Assembly: GCF_022539665.2 (NCBI RefSeq)
Contig: NC_081336.1
Span: 4,542,221-4,606,220, forward strand
Direction: 5' to 3'
DNA from: Daphnia carinata
Taxonomy: Eukaryota > Arthropoda > Branchiopoda > Diplostraca > Daphniidae
DNA length: 64,000 nt
Under the pieces are notes generated by a model. That model had not been told where the DNA came from. It worked only from the letters and a program-made list of their open reading frames with translations, and did not search any database. Shown piece by piece: positions 47,701-64,000 of the stretch (the first letter of the stretch is position 1; the number at the start of each line of letters is the position of its first letter). The position numbers and the translations under genes were made by a program.

Positions 47701-50305
47701 ATGATTCATCATTCGCAATTTTCTGCCGTGTCCTTTTCAGGTAAAACACTTACACATAATTAACAAAATAGAACGCCGATTCTGAAATTTTCGTAAACTT
47801 TGCCTGATATTAAAATATCTCTTTTCAGTGTGGGTGATCGTGACGCTATTGTTGTTCGGTTCCCGCAGTCATGCCTTAGGTGACGATGATCAAGACGGTC
47901 CACCTACTCACCGTAGCAATAACACACAGACGTCGGGTTTTATGGCGAATCAAGTCGGTCGATTCCCGAATGGCAACAACGATGTTTCGCCCTTATTTCG
48001 ATTTTCGCAGTCCTCCCAGTTTGGTTTACCTTTCCAAGCGGGCATGGGCTTCCCGTTCAACAGTGCAGCATTTCAACAAAACGGATTCCCACAGCTAAAC
48101 AATTTCCAGCAAACTAGCCTTCCGCAGCAGAATGGATTCCAGCAAAACAATTCTCCACAGAATGGATTTTTGCAGAATGGATTCCTGCAGGGCGGGTTTC
48201 CTCAAAATGGTTTCCAGCAACCCAGCTTTTCGCCGAATAATTTTCGGCAAAATACTTTACCACAAAACGGCTTCCAACAAAGCCTTCTCCAGCAGCAGAA
48301 CGGCGGAATTGGTCAAGGAAATCAGTTCAGCTCGTTAGGACTGCAAAGTCAATTGGGAGGAAATGTGGGCCTTCAAAATCAATTAAGTGGGAACAGTTTT
48401 CAAAATCAGCTAAGCGGGAACGGTTTTCAAAATCAACTGGGTCTTCAAAATCAGTTAGGTTTTTCGCAAAATCCCCTGGAATTAGGATTATTGCAACAAA
48501 ACCAATTGAGTCTCCAAAACCAATTAGCTTTGAAGAATCAGCTGGGTGTTCAAAATCAGTTAGGTGTTCAGAATCAGTTGGGTGTTCAGAATCCATTTCA
48601 ACTTCAGAATCAACTGGGGTTCCAGAACCAACTACGAGGGCAACAACAGAGTCCGTTCAGTTTTTCCCAGCAACTAGGGCCATCTGGTTTTAACAACGAG
48701 CTGCTCGTGTCACAACTCGGCCTGAGTAATCCTCAACTGACTTCATCCAACTTGGGGTTCGGGCAGTCCAACTTCGGGCTCGGCTTTCCGCAGGGTAACA
48801 GTGGACTGTTGTTCTCAAACACGGGCACTGAATCAGGATCTTCTTCCACTCGTCCCATAGGCTCCAACCAAGTCCTTTTGCAAGGAGGTCAGTTTCAAGA
48901 ATCTCCTTCTTCGTCGGGTTTGCAATTCGGAAACGCAAATCGCTTCCCCTTTGGAACGTCTTCAGCGACGAACAATCGTTTCTCCAACAATGGCGTCGGT
49001 CGGGGTGAGTCGCAGTTTGGCAGTCAGTTTGCTAGCCAATTAAATAGCGATCCATTCCTGAGTCAACGACCTCAGCTGCAGTTTTCGGCTAACAACGGAC
49101 AGCAAAGCAAACAGGTCCGTGAATTCTCACCGAACGAACGGGCCCTTTCCTTCAACGATTCCTTCGATCTTACTAGTCAGTTCCAGCCAAATAATCCCCA
49201 GCAGCAACAGCAGCCAATGAATAATCCTTTCCTCTTTCAACAACATTTATCGTCGTTCAATAGTCAACCGTTCGTTGGCAACTCCCAACTGTTGCCGCAG
49301 AACCAACAGCCGCTACGTCCACAGTTTAACCCTTTTGCCTTAACGCTGGATCAACAACAGAAACAACAAGGCCAACAACAGATGGTACCACAGAAAGAAT
49401 TTGCGACATTCAATAATCGTCCAGTTCTTCAGCTTCAAACCGTCCCTTTCAGCAACGATGACGACGACGACGCAAAACCTCTGTTTAACCATCAAGCTCC
49501 TCAGCCGCAGAAACCACAACAGCAGTCATTACCAATGCCCATTGCCATGACTGACTTTTCGTGCGACGGCCGACCACCTGGTAATTAAAAGAGAAATGGG
49601 TTAATTCTAAAACACTTGCGCTTCAACGAAAAAAATTGAATTCACTTTTGGCTGAAGTGGAAAGTAATTTAACAATGTGTTTGTGTCTCTGATATGGTAG
49701 CATCTCCTTTCGTCGTTTTAAATAGCTTGAGAGTGCTGGACAGAAACAACTTCCTCTTTTAAAGAAGTGACGAGAGACGCTATATTTCCTTTTTGTTTTC
49801 AGGTTACTATGCTGACGTTAAGAACGGATGCCGAACATTCCACATCTGCATTGACGATGGCTCTACTTCAGGCCTGAAGAGATCGTTCGCTTGCCCCAAT
49901 GGCACACTATTCGATCAAGTGAATAGCGTTTGCCAATGGAAAGAAAGTATGGATTGCTCCAAAAGTGACCTTTTTTACCCTCGACGTGCTGCAAACACGG
50001 CGTCGGCGACGACGTCATCCAACAGCGAAATCCGCCCCACATCGAGCCCCATAAATTCGCAGATACCTTCACCGGTTGGCAATTTCCCCAGCAGCACACC
50101 ACCCACCAATTTAATGTTTTTTGGCGCTGGACAACCGAGTCCAGCAATGGGCTCGCTTGACGCCGGGCGTAGTCTTGAAGACACGAGAAGAAATGCTGAT
50201 AACGGAGGGATTCGAACCAGAAGCACTTTGTATGCTCCGCCACAAATTCGACCACCCCTTTTCCGTCCATCCGAGCGGCTAGATGATCTCCGAAAAGCCG
50301 CTTAA
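47701..50305 (+). CDS. Secreted Q/N-rich protein with one peritrophin-A chitin-binding domain (CPAP1-like)
   Basis: Three exons, 47701-47740, 47829-49580 and 49803-50305, total 2295 nt (764 aa). Residues 1-30 are a signal peptide (hydrophobic VWVIVTLLLFGS, likely cleaved after SHA), assembled across the first intron. Residues ~45-585 are extremely Gln/Asn/Phe/Leu-rich with short repeats: QNGF units, then NQLG units such as VQNQLGVQNQLGVQN. Residues ~590-655 form one CBM14 domain, split by intron 2: FSCDGRPPGYYADVKNGC, FHICIDDG, FACPNGTLFDQVNSVCQW and DCSKSD supply its six cysteines. A ~110-residue Ser/Pro-rich tail follows. Single CBM14 domains in secreted arthropod proteins bind chitin in cuticle (CPAP1 family); an extracellular matrix role is inferred. 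Confidence 0.88.
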
Positions 50306-53303
50306 GTAGAAGGGTATCATTGTAATTCATATATCGTATTTTAAGCAAATGGTTAATGAACGTTTACTTCAAAATATGGACCATCGCCTTCGATGACTTT
50401 GCCAAAGGGTTTTCCGATGCCCGATAAATCTGATATATCATACCATTGTTGTATTAATATTATAATTGAAACAAATTGGCGCTTTTCTTTTTGTTTTAAA
50501 TGTGTCATTGGCCACAATTTACTTCGTCCACAGTTTTTCCCATTCACACAGCTTATCGTATAGCTTCCGGGTCAACGCTCTTGTAACGCAAACTAGTGCT
50601 TGACACGGAAAAAAAAATCTACATTTGTGCTAATATCTCACAACGCAACAAACTTCGAAATCATTATAGACGGAAACTAATGCGCGTACGAAAGGAATAA
50701 ACTGATCCAAAGTATTGCCTCCCAAATGGCACACACTTTCAGGATTGTGCCATACAGACGGGAAATATGTAAAGATTGGTGCTTAAGAGTACTTGTAACA
50801 ATTCAACTTAATCATTCCCATAGCAATAGCGGTGGATATCCGAAAATTCAATTTAGACTCAAAAGTCAAATGTTTCTTGAACTTCGTGGTACAGATAACT
50901 GAAAAAGCAATCGAATACATAACTTTGAAATTCGACAAAATTATATCCGTAAGAATCACCGCAGTGAAATTTAAGCGGAGATAACAGTTGGGCTATTCCA
51001 ACTGTTCCTTTTGCATGACGAAATGAGATCGTTGGACACAGCACAGTACTATGCATCATTTGTGGGGTCGTCGTATTAATCAGCGAAAATGCTCAACTGA
51101 AAATTTTGAGTGATAAACCGTCGCGAGTTCTTTATCTGCGGAGAACCGTGACTCTTTTTTTTTTTTGAAAGTGGAATGAATTATCGCATTTGTTATTTGT
51201 CGTAACCCTTGTGACAACATTTGCCGCTTGACAAAAAAAAAAAAAAAGAAAACATCAAATGATAACGCTAGAGCAAACCAAGGGTTTGTCCGATGTATAT
51301 ACATGCATGGCCAATGTACAAGTTTCTCTCGTAATATTGTGGGTTTTTGTTTAATTGTCTTGTTTTGTTATCGTTATTTTTATTTTTCCACAGCGGATTT
51401 TCTTTCTGAGCGGATGATGCACGGCTATGATTTTCATTATTGTTCTTTTTGCGATTGCATTACTGTTTACGCTACGTTAAGCTTTTTTTTACATATAGAA
51501 AAATGGTATGGGATGTGCATGCACCTTCGAAATTGGATTTACTTAAATGTGCTAACAAAGAATGCCTTACTTAATTGAAGCCATTGGATTATCAGGAGGT
51601 GGTTAATTTGAAAATCGAGTTTGCAAAACCATTCAAATATTATTACGTGAGGTGCGGCGTATATTAAAACTTTTTGTAATTTAAGGCAACACCTGTCCGG
51701 CGACGACACACACTAAGTCTGCTACATATTATTCACATGTTAGTCCTGCCTGTAGATGAGTATTTTTGTAATTGCTATCGTTCCAGTTGCGCCAATCTAT
51801 GTCAACTTTGATTGGGGGTTCGAACGTTGCTAGCTGAGTACAGGTTGTAGAATTCTAATCGGAAAATTGTATCTGTTTGTTTCATCGTTTTTTCGCTTTC
51901 GCTTGCATTAAATACATTTCTAGCCCATCAACAGTTCAACACTTCAGAACCATTGAAACAAGTTATAAGATTTACCGCTAGGTGGTTCACTGTATTTGCT
52001 TTTACTTCCTTGTGTGGTTTGGCTTTGTCCTTGGGGGGTTTGGAGCCAAACGGCAATTGTCTGCTGGCCTTATTTCCAACAATTCCACGTCAGTGAACGT
52101 GGTATCTTTGAGCACAGTAGACGTGTAGGAGTTGTTGTAAATACTACACCAAGTTAAACACAATCAACCAACATCACATTTGTTCTATGTCACAAGGTAA
52201 GAAAAAGGAATAGGCTAGACTTGTCAAAAATTTCAAACTAAGAACGTAAACATTACTGCTAGTTTTCGTCACATGCTTTTCCATCCGTCATAACATCACA
52301 AAAGAGACGTTATGTTGCTCTAGTTGTGAAAGTCTCTGGTTGACCGTGAATTTTTTTTTTTTACTTTTATCGTTAAAATTGTTCAAATGCAATTTGTTTG
52401 TACCGTTGTGTCCAACTCAGACGTGCTGATGTCATGATGGAAAAGCAAAGAAAAAGGAGCCCAAACTCTTTTCTAGTGAATAACGTGGGAAGGCCATTTC
52501 CAACGCAGGCCTACTTTTTTGTTTCTACCACCACTCCAAAGAGCAGCGGAGGTTGGGAAAGAGGGGATGGGGGGGGGGGGGGGGAGTTGGAGTTGGGTGG
52601 CTAGTGGTAGTGGTGGTCGTTTTCTTTTCTATTTTTCTTTTTTTTTTGCGGTAGGACTCTCAGTTGTCGATTTAGTCCATGTAGGCAATGCAGGTTACAA
52701 TTGGCTGTCTCCTCGTCTCTTTTGTAATAATTCGACGTTTACGTACAATGCCTCTTTTGTTTCCATTGACAATGATTGTTTAGAGACTTAAAACTAAGAA
52801 AACGAGATGAGACGAAAGTGGTTAGACGAGAACTTCTCTGAGTAATGTTTCACTCGTGCGCCGGGCTTGCCAGAACAGGTTACCCTCAATCGAGATTAGT
52901 CCTTCACTGAAATCTTCAACTAGTAAGGGGAATTGCTTGTCCGTGGCAATTCATATTCGTCGACTGAAATAAAGACAAAGGGTCGCTGCTTGCCGTGATT
53001 TGCATAAATTTAGATGCATATGATGGAAGCCATGTTTTGCCTGACGTTTTCGTGATGGCGGAAGAAGTGGGATAGCTAAATAAGGATTACCACAAAAAGA
53101 ACAATGTGTGAACTAGTTTTCGAAACACAGTTCAGCTGTAAGACCGTATTCATGCTTTCTTTTCCTTTCGTAGAGGCAAAAGCGACACAGCTCCCGACGT
53201 AAAACGACCGTAATATCTCTTATTATATCGCCAAGAAGGTCTTTGACCGCTTTTGAGCTGAAGACACACACCACCTGTTTCCGAATTCAACAGCAACGTC
53301 AAG
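50306..53303. other. Intergenic region before the MICAL-like gene
   Basis: 3' UTR of the chitin-binding gene, then non-coding DNA. It holds a long G run (about 52569-52584) within G-rich sequence and the MICAL-like promoter and 5' UTR at the right. No exon recognised. Confidence 0.55.
50696..50701 (+). terminator. Candidate poly(A) signal of the chitin-binding protein gene
   Basis: AATAAA about 390 bases after the stop codon. Confidence 0.4.
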
Positions 53304-60447
<7,144 letters not shown>

Positions 60448-62783
60448 AAATGCCGTTTCCTTCACATTGTATCTCCCTCGTCTATGTCCTGTTCATCATT
60501 TTAAGAGCTAATTTTACAAACAAAATTTCGTTTTTTTTGTTCAATCGCTTTCTCTATCGTTCTATGTATGCAAATTTTGTCTTTATTCATTCCGCTATCT
60601 CTTCACGCGTTGCATCAAGTCTGTATAAAGCTGTAGATTTTGGATTACAGTTTACTTGAATTGACTTATTAACGGTTCCTTTCTGACGTAATTGTTCGCT
60701 ATCAAAGCGTATGGTGCGGGTCCGTTGGCGTAGTAGACCACGCTACAGACCATATTTCTTCTAGTCAAACAGTGGCCGTGAACACTGCCGAAAAAAAATT
60801 TATTTCTATTCATTATTCAAGGGAAAGGAATGGCATTACTGTACGCTTGTGCATAACAGGAATATAGAAATTAATTATCATGGCGCCCTCCTCCGAAAGC
60901 CAAGCCACTTCCACTTGGTTGTCTGGAATATGCTTTTAAATAGTTGGGTTATCTTTATTTTCTATATTTAAGGTCAGGTTGGCAAAGAGAAACATCATCA
61001 ATTTGCTAAGCATACTTTTAAAGAATAGTTTATATTCTATCGTTAAAACAGCCTAATAAGTTAGCTGAACGAAAGCAGAACGAGGGATGAGGGGAGTTTC
61101 TGTAACATTCTCGCCTCGTGCCCGTGTTGATGTTCACGACCTGTGCGACCTGATGGACAAGGGCAGTCACAGAAAAACAAGATAACAAAACTACTTTCGT
61201 TCTTCAATAGTTAACGATAGACATGAAATAAAGGTATGATAACATAATATGACGAAAGTGATTTACCTTTTACTGCATCTGCACCAAAATGGATAACTGG
61301 TCGTTCGCTCCGTTGACACATTTAAAAGTGAAAACCTAATGCCTTGCCAAGTTTCCATATCTCTCCTGTAAATAATCCTGCTCGCTACACTGTTGTTCTT
61401 GTCCTTATTTCATTTTATGTGAAAAATTTTAACTCAAAAGGCGAAAAAAAAAAAAATTACAAAATGCTCCCATTTATCAATACGAAATAACCAGCCAATT
61501 TTGAAGTTAATCAAAGTTTTCTTCGTCAGTTTTTTTTAACCATGGCATTTTATAGTCTAAGACTTTCATACTTCCTGTTTTCTTCATAACGTACAATCAT
61601 TTCCCTACCTCTGCAACATAAAAAGAGGACAGTCGCTGTCTGCCTTCAACTTCGGCACGAGATCGATTATGAAACGGACCTTGGCCCCCGTAGCTCTTGC
61701 GGCAAGAGTACGGGTTTTCATTTTTTTTTTTTTTTTTTGACACCTGCGCTATGATTGGAAAGGGCCCAGTGTAGATAACTTTAGGTTGGCAGGTTGGTGT
61801 ATTTTACCCTACATGGTACCAAAATGTCTATTGAAAGTCGTTGTCAAGCTCTAGAAACTGCAAATCTTTGACAAATAAATTTCTTTACAATGTGTCAATT
61901 AATCATTGCCGAAATTTTGGTTTGTTATATTAAAACCCAGTCTGAACGTTAACAGTTTGTCTTGTATTATATTTATAATCTTTACTCGTTTTGTTACAAA
62001 CAATTGAAACGCGCATGTAAAATGCAGTACATGGAAAAGCTTGTTTTGAATAAAGCGCTTTTTGTTGTAAATACATTTTGAGTGGCCATCTAGCGGAGAA
62101 TCAGCTGAAATAACCGCCATCTAGCATTAATAAATTTACCTTCAGAAATGCCTTAGTGCCTAGTGTCAGTCATGCTGAGCCATCTAGGTGTTTTTCAGAA
62201 AGTGAAAACATTGATTTACCCTGAGCCAATCGGATCATTTTTATGCGGCTTAGTGAAACCCCACGTCGTGTTGTCGGGCTTTCAAATTTTCGTCCATAAT
62301 CTGATCGGATTTCAATCAGTGTTTGTAATCGCGGATGAAATCGCGATTTGAATTATCGATTTACGCAGGGACATAAAAAATTGAGTTGTAATCAACTACC
62401 CAATAAACTCGACTTTGAAAATGGCGTCGGAGCTTTGGGGGTAACTGCCCTCATTTTTGCGCGACCTCGCATTGGTGGACCCCATGCTCAATTGGCTTTC
62501 TTTGAGGCGAAGACCTCGATTACAGCCAACCCGGGCCGATCGCTACTATGCAGGAGGCCGACCAACCCGAGTGGTTCTGATAAACGATAAAGTGCAGTTA
62601 TTCCGCACACCACCACCGTTTTACCCATTCCAATCTTTTTCCGAACTTTACCCAAGAAACCTATTCATGTAAATTCTGCATTTTAGTTAATTCACCGTTG
62701 GAGGTTACACGAGCGACTGCAGTTCATGACGATATTCTTGTTTCTTGCAGGAACAATTAATAACATCAACTAGGAAGCACAAC
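60448..62783. other. MICAL-like 3' UTR and intergenic DNA
   Basis: No coding exon recognised. AATAAA at 61227-61232 is one candidate poly(A) site for the MICAL-like transcript, but the true end is uncertain. A poly-T run is at about 61722-61738. Three GCCATCTAG motifs occur at 62085-62187 before the next gene. Confidence 0.5.
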
Positions 62784-63227
62784 ATGGCCGCTGCGCAATC
62801 CAGCTCGAAAAGTAAATCTGATTTTGCCTCAACAAGTACCATCCCGAGCATAACAAAATATTTTGATATGTTCCAGTCTCTCAGCTTATTCGACGAGGTT
62901 GGATAGAAATTCCTGACGTTATGGTTGGCTTAGGCATTGCGGCTTTCGGTGATTTTTCGTTTCTTTATTATTCAATAGTTGTGTCTAATGCTTTTATTCA
63001 AAAGGATTGGGTCTTGCTGGTTATGGTCTATACAACAATGCAAATAGGGAAGTAAAACGTCCTTTTAAAGACCAATACATAGGTAAATTTCTGTACTTTC
63101 TAGCTCATTTAACTCCATTTCCCTAATTCAGCCTTTTTTGCATTCATTCATATTTATAACAGTTAAAAGGGATGACGATCCTGATGCAGGAAAGTACCTC
63201 AGATTTCATCAGAACCCAAAATATTAA
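62784..63227 (+). CDS. Small single-pass membrane protein, possibly complex I subunit NDUFA3-like
   Basis: Four exons, 62784-62811, 62877-62948, 63005-63082 and 63163-63227; 243 nt, 80 aa, all phases consistent. The layout is a short polar N-terminus (MAAAQSSSKISQLIRRGW), one hydrophobic segment at about residues 19-43 (VMVGLGIAAFGLGLAGYGLY), then a basic and charged tail (REVKRPFKDQYIVKRDDDPD, ending NPKY). Size, single helix and the Y-x-V-x-R-D-D pattern after the helix resemble the accessory complex I subunit NDUFA3 (B9). The match is from memory and weak; another small mitochondrial inner-membrane protein is possible. The stop codon is 67 bp from the stop codon of the convergent GFER gene. 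Confidence 0.75.
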
Positions 63228-63232
63228 ATAAA
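63227..63232 (+). terminator. Poly(A) signal overlapping the stop codon
   Basis: AATAAA begins on the last A of the TAA stop of the small membrane protein gene, implying a very short 3' UTR. Confidence 0.55.
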
Positions 63233-63294
63233 TGTGTATTGATGTACAATAAGACAAGACGATAGAATGGAAACTAGAAAATAAACTGGCCAAG

Positions 63295-64000
63295 TTAATC
63301 ACATGATCCATCTTTCCAACCATTCCTCCATCTTTGTTCAACTAAGCTACAGTCAAACTCTGGTTTACCGAGCTTCTTACTGACTTGATTGTGCATAACA
63401 CATAGCCACTGTGATAGTTTGGAACTACTTTCTGTTGCTGGTGGGTTGGCAACCAATCTAGGAGGCAAGATTGATAGTAAATCTTTCAATAATTTTGAAC
63501 AGAATTAATGTTTCCTAACCTTTCCATGAAATCTTCTGCACAGTCTTTACAGGGATAGAATTTCGTGAATAATGCCATAAATTGAGCCATGTCATTCTGT
63601 TCAGCAACAGTAGGTTTATCAGGGTAGTATGCTGCCATTGTGTGAAGGACACTCCACGAGTTCCTACCCAACTGCTGGCTATCTAGTGGACATTCCTGTT
63701 GCTTGTTTGACGTAGTTAATGTTGATGATAAATTTTCCTTTAATTCAGCAGGTGATTCTAAGGTCTACAAAGAAAACATGAAACTTTGTGACTCTGAACC
63801 GGTTCAAAGCAATTGCTACTTTTGAATATTTAGCAGAGAACCATATCCATGGTGCGTAAACAGTACTCAATTTTTGCTTAAGCTAATTTGAGCCTAAGCT
63901 GTATGCAAAACACCAATGTGTGCCAAATAGCTTCTTTGTAAATATTTGGTCTATACTAAATGTTCAAAGAACATATCTAAGATGTTTCTTACCTGGACAA
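63295..64000 (-). CDS. GFER: ALR/Erv1-type FAD-linked sulfhydryl oxidase, 5' partial
   Basis: Exons in transcription order: a fragment 64000-63993 at the window edge, then 63764-63520 and 63457-63295. The Erv1/ALR domain starts at [20 protein letters not shown] and [11 protein letters not shown]. It carries the active-site disulfide motif [14 protein letters not shown]. After the last intron come [40 protein letters not shown] and the end [12 protein letters not shown], which closely matches human GFER. The family oxidises thiols of MIA40 client proteins in the mitochondrial intermembrane space and passes electrons to cytochrome c. The acceptor at 63458 is chosen because it restores the conserved frame; an upstream AG near 63488 does not. 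The N-terminus lies outside the window. Confidence 0.92.

Noticed and set aside
48327-48938. Minus-strand ORFs with DSEHPTDFEHP-type repeats
   Set aside because: Antisense of the repetitive NQLG region of the chitin-binding protein; repeats leave several frames open.
49863-50348. 161-codon minus-strand ORF
   Set aside because: Antisense to the CBM14 domain exon; no protein-like features of its own.
51805-51825. GGTTCGAAC resembling a tRNA B box
   Set aside because: No A box or cloverleaf could be drawn around it.
61676-61720. Possible tRNA-like fold near GTAGCTCTTGCGGCAAGAG
   Set aside because: Contains a local hairpin only; no acceptor stem, anticodon arm or T arm of proper size.

Overview
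The window is animal nuclear DNA from a compact arthropod genome. Spliced genes with mostly 50-150 bp introns, GT-AG borders and metazoan-only families (MON2, MICAL-like, DCAF10, PAIP2, an arthropod-type Cys-loop anion channel, a peritrophin-A chitin-binding protein) point to an arthropod. The short introns and overall style fit a branchiopod crustacean such as Daphnia; that last step is inference. Exon models were built by hand from reading frame, splice consensus and remembered homologues. For each named gene except the 5'-truncated ends, exon phases close and the summed CDS length is a multiple of three.

Layout. 1-3.3 kb (+): 3' part of a BNIP2/caytaxin-type BCH-domain gene. 4.5-6.1 kb (-): N-acetylglucosamine kinase. 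7.3-9.8 kb (-): the WD-repeat CUL4 receptor DCAF10, with a 17-nt microexon. 11.1-11.7 kb (-): PAIP2. 12.9-13.6 kb (+): peptidyl-tRNA hydrolase 2. 13.9-19.15 kb: a decayed, internally deleted copy of MON2, interrupted by about 3.4 kb of unrelated DNA with unrecognised ORFs. 20.0-27.6 kb (+): intact MON2 in 28 exons (1699 aa). 27.6-36.5 kb: mostly non-coding, with a few coding-like minus-strand stretches that I cannot assign. 36.5-45.0 kb (+): a Cys-loop ligand-gated chloride channel (5' end unresolved). 47.7-50.3 kb (+): a secreted Q/N-rich protein with one chitin-binding domain behind a clear TATA box. 53.3-60.4 kb (+): a MICAL-like protein (CH, LIM, bMERB) with several candidate alternative exons. 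62.8-63.2 kb (+): an 80-aa single-pass membrane protein, possibly a complex I NDUFA3-type subunit. 63.3-64.0 kb (-): the 3' part of the ALR/GFER sulfhydryl oxidase, convergent with the preceding gene.

These are independent housekeeping, trafficking and signalling genes, not a pathway cluster. MON2 and MICAL-like both act in endosomal membrane traffic. PTRH2, GFER and perhaps the NDUFA3-like protein are mitochondrial. I see nothing in the sequence that ties them into one regulated unit. The most unusual element is the partial MON2 duplication with its foreign insert; the orphan coding-like segments at 28.9-35.9 kb are the best place to look for something undescribed.
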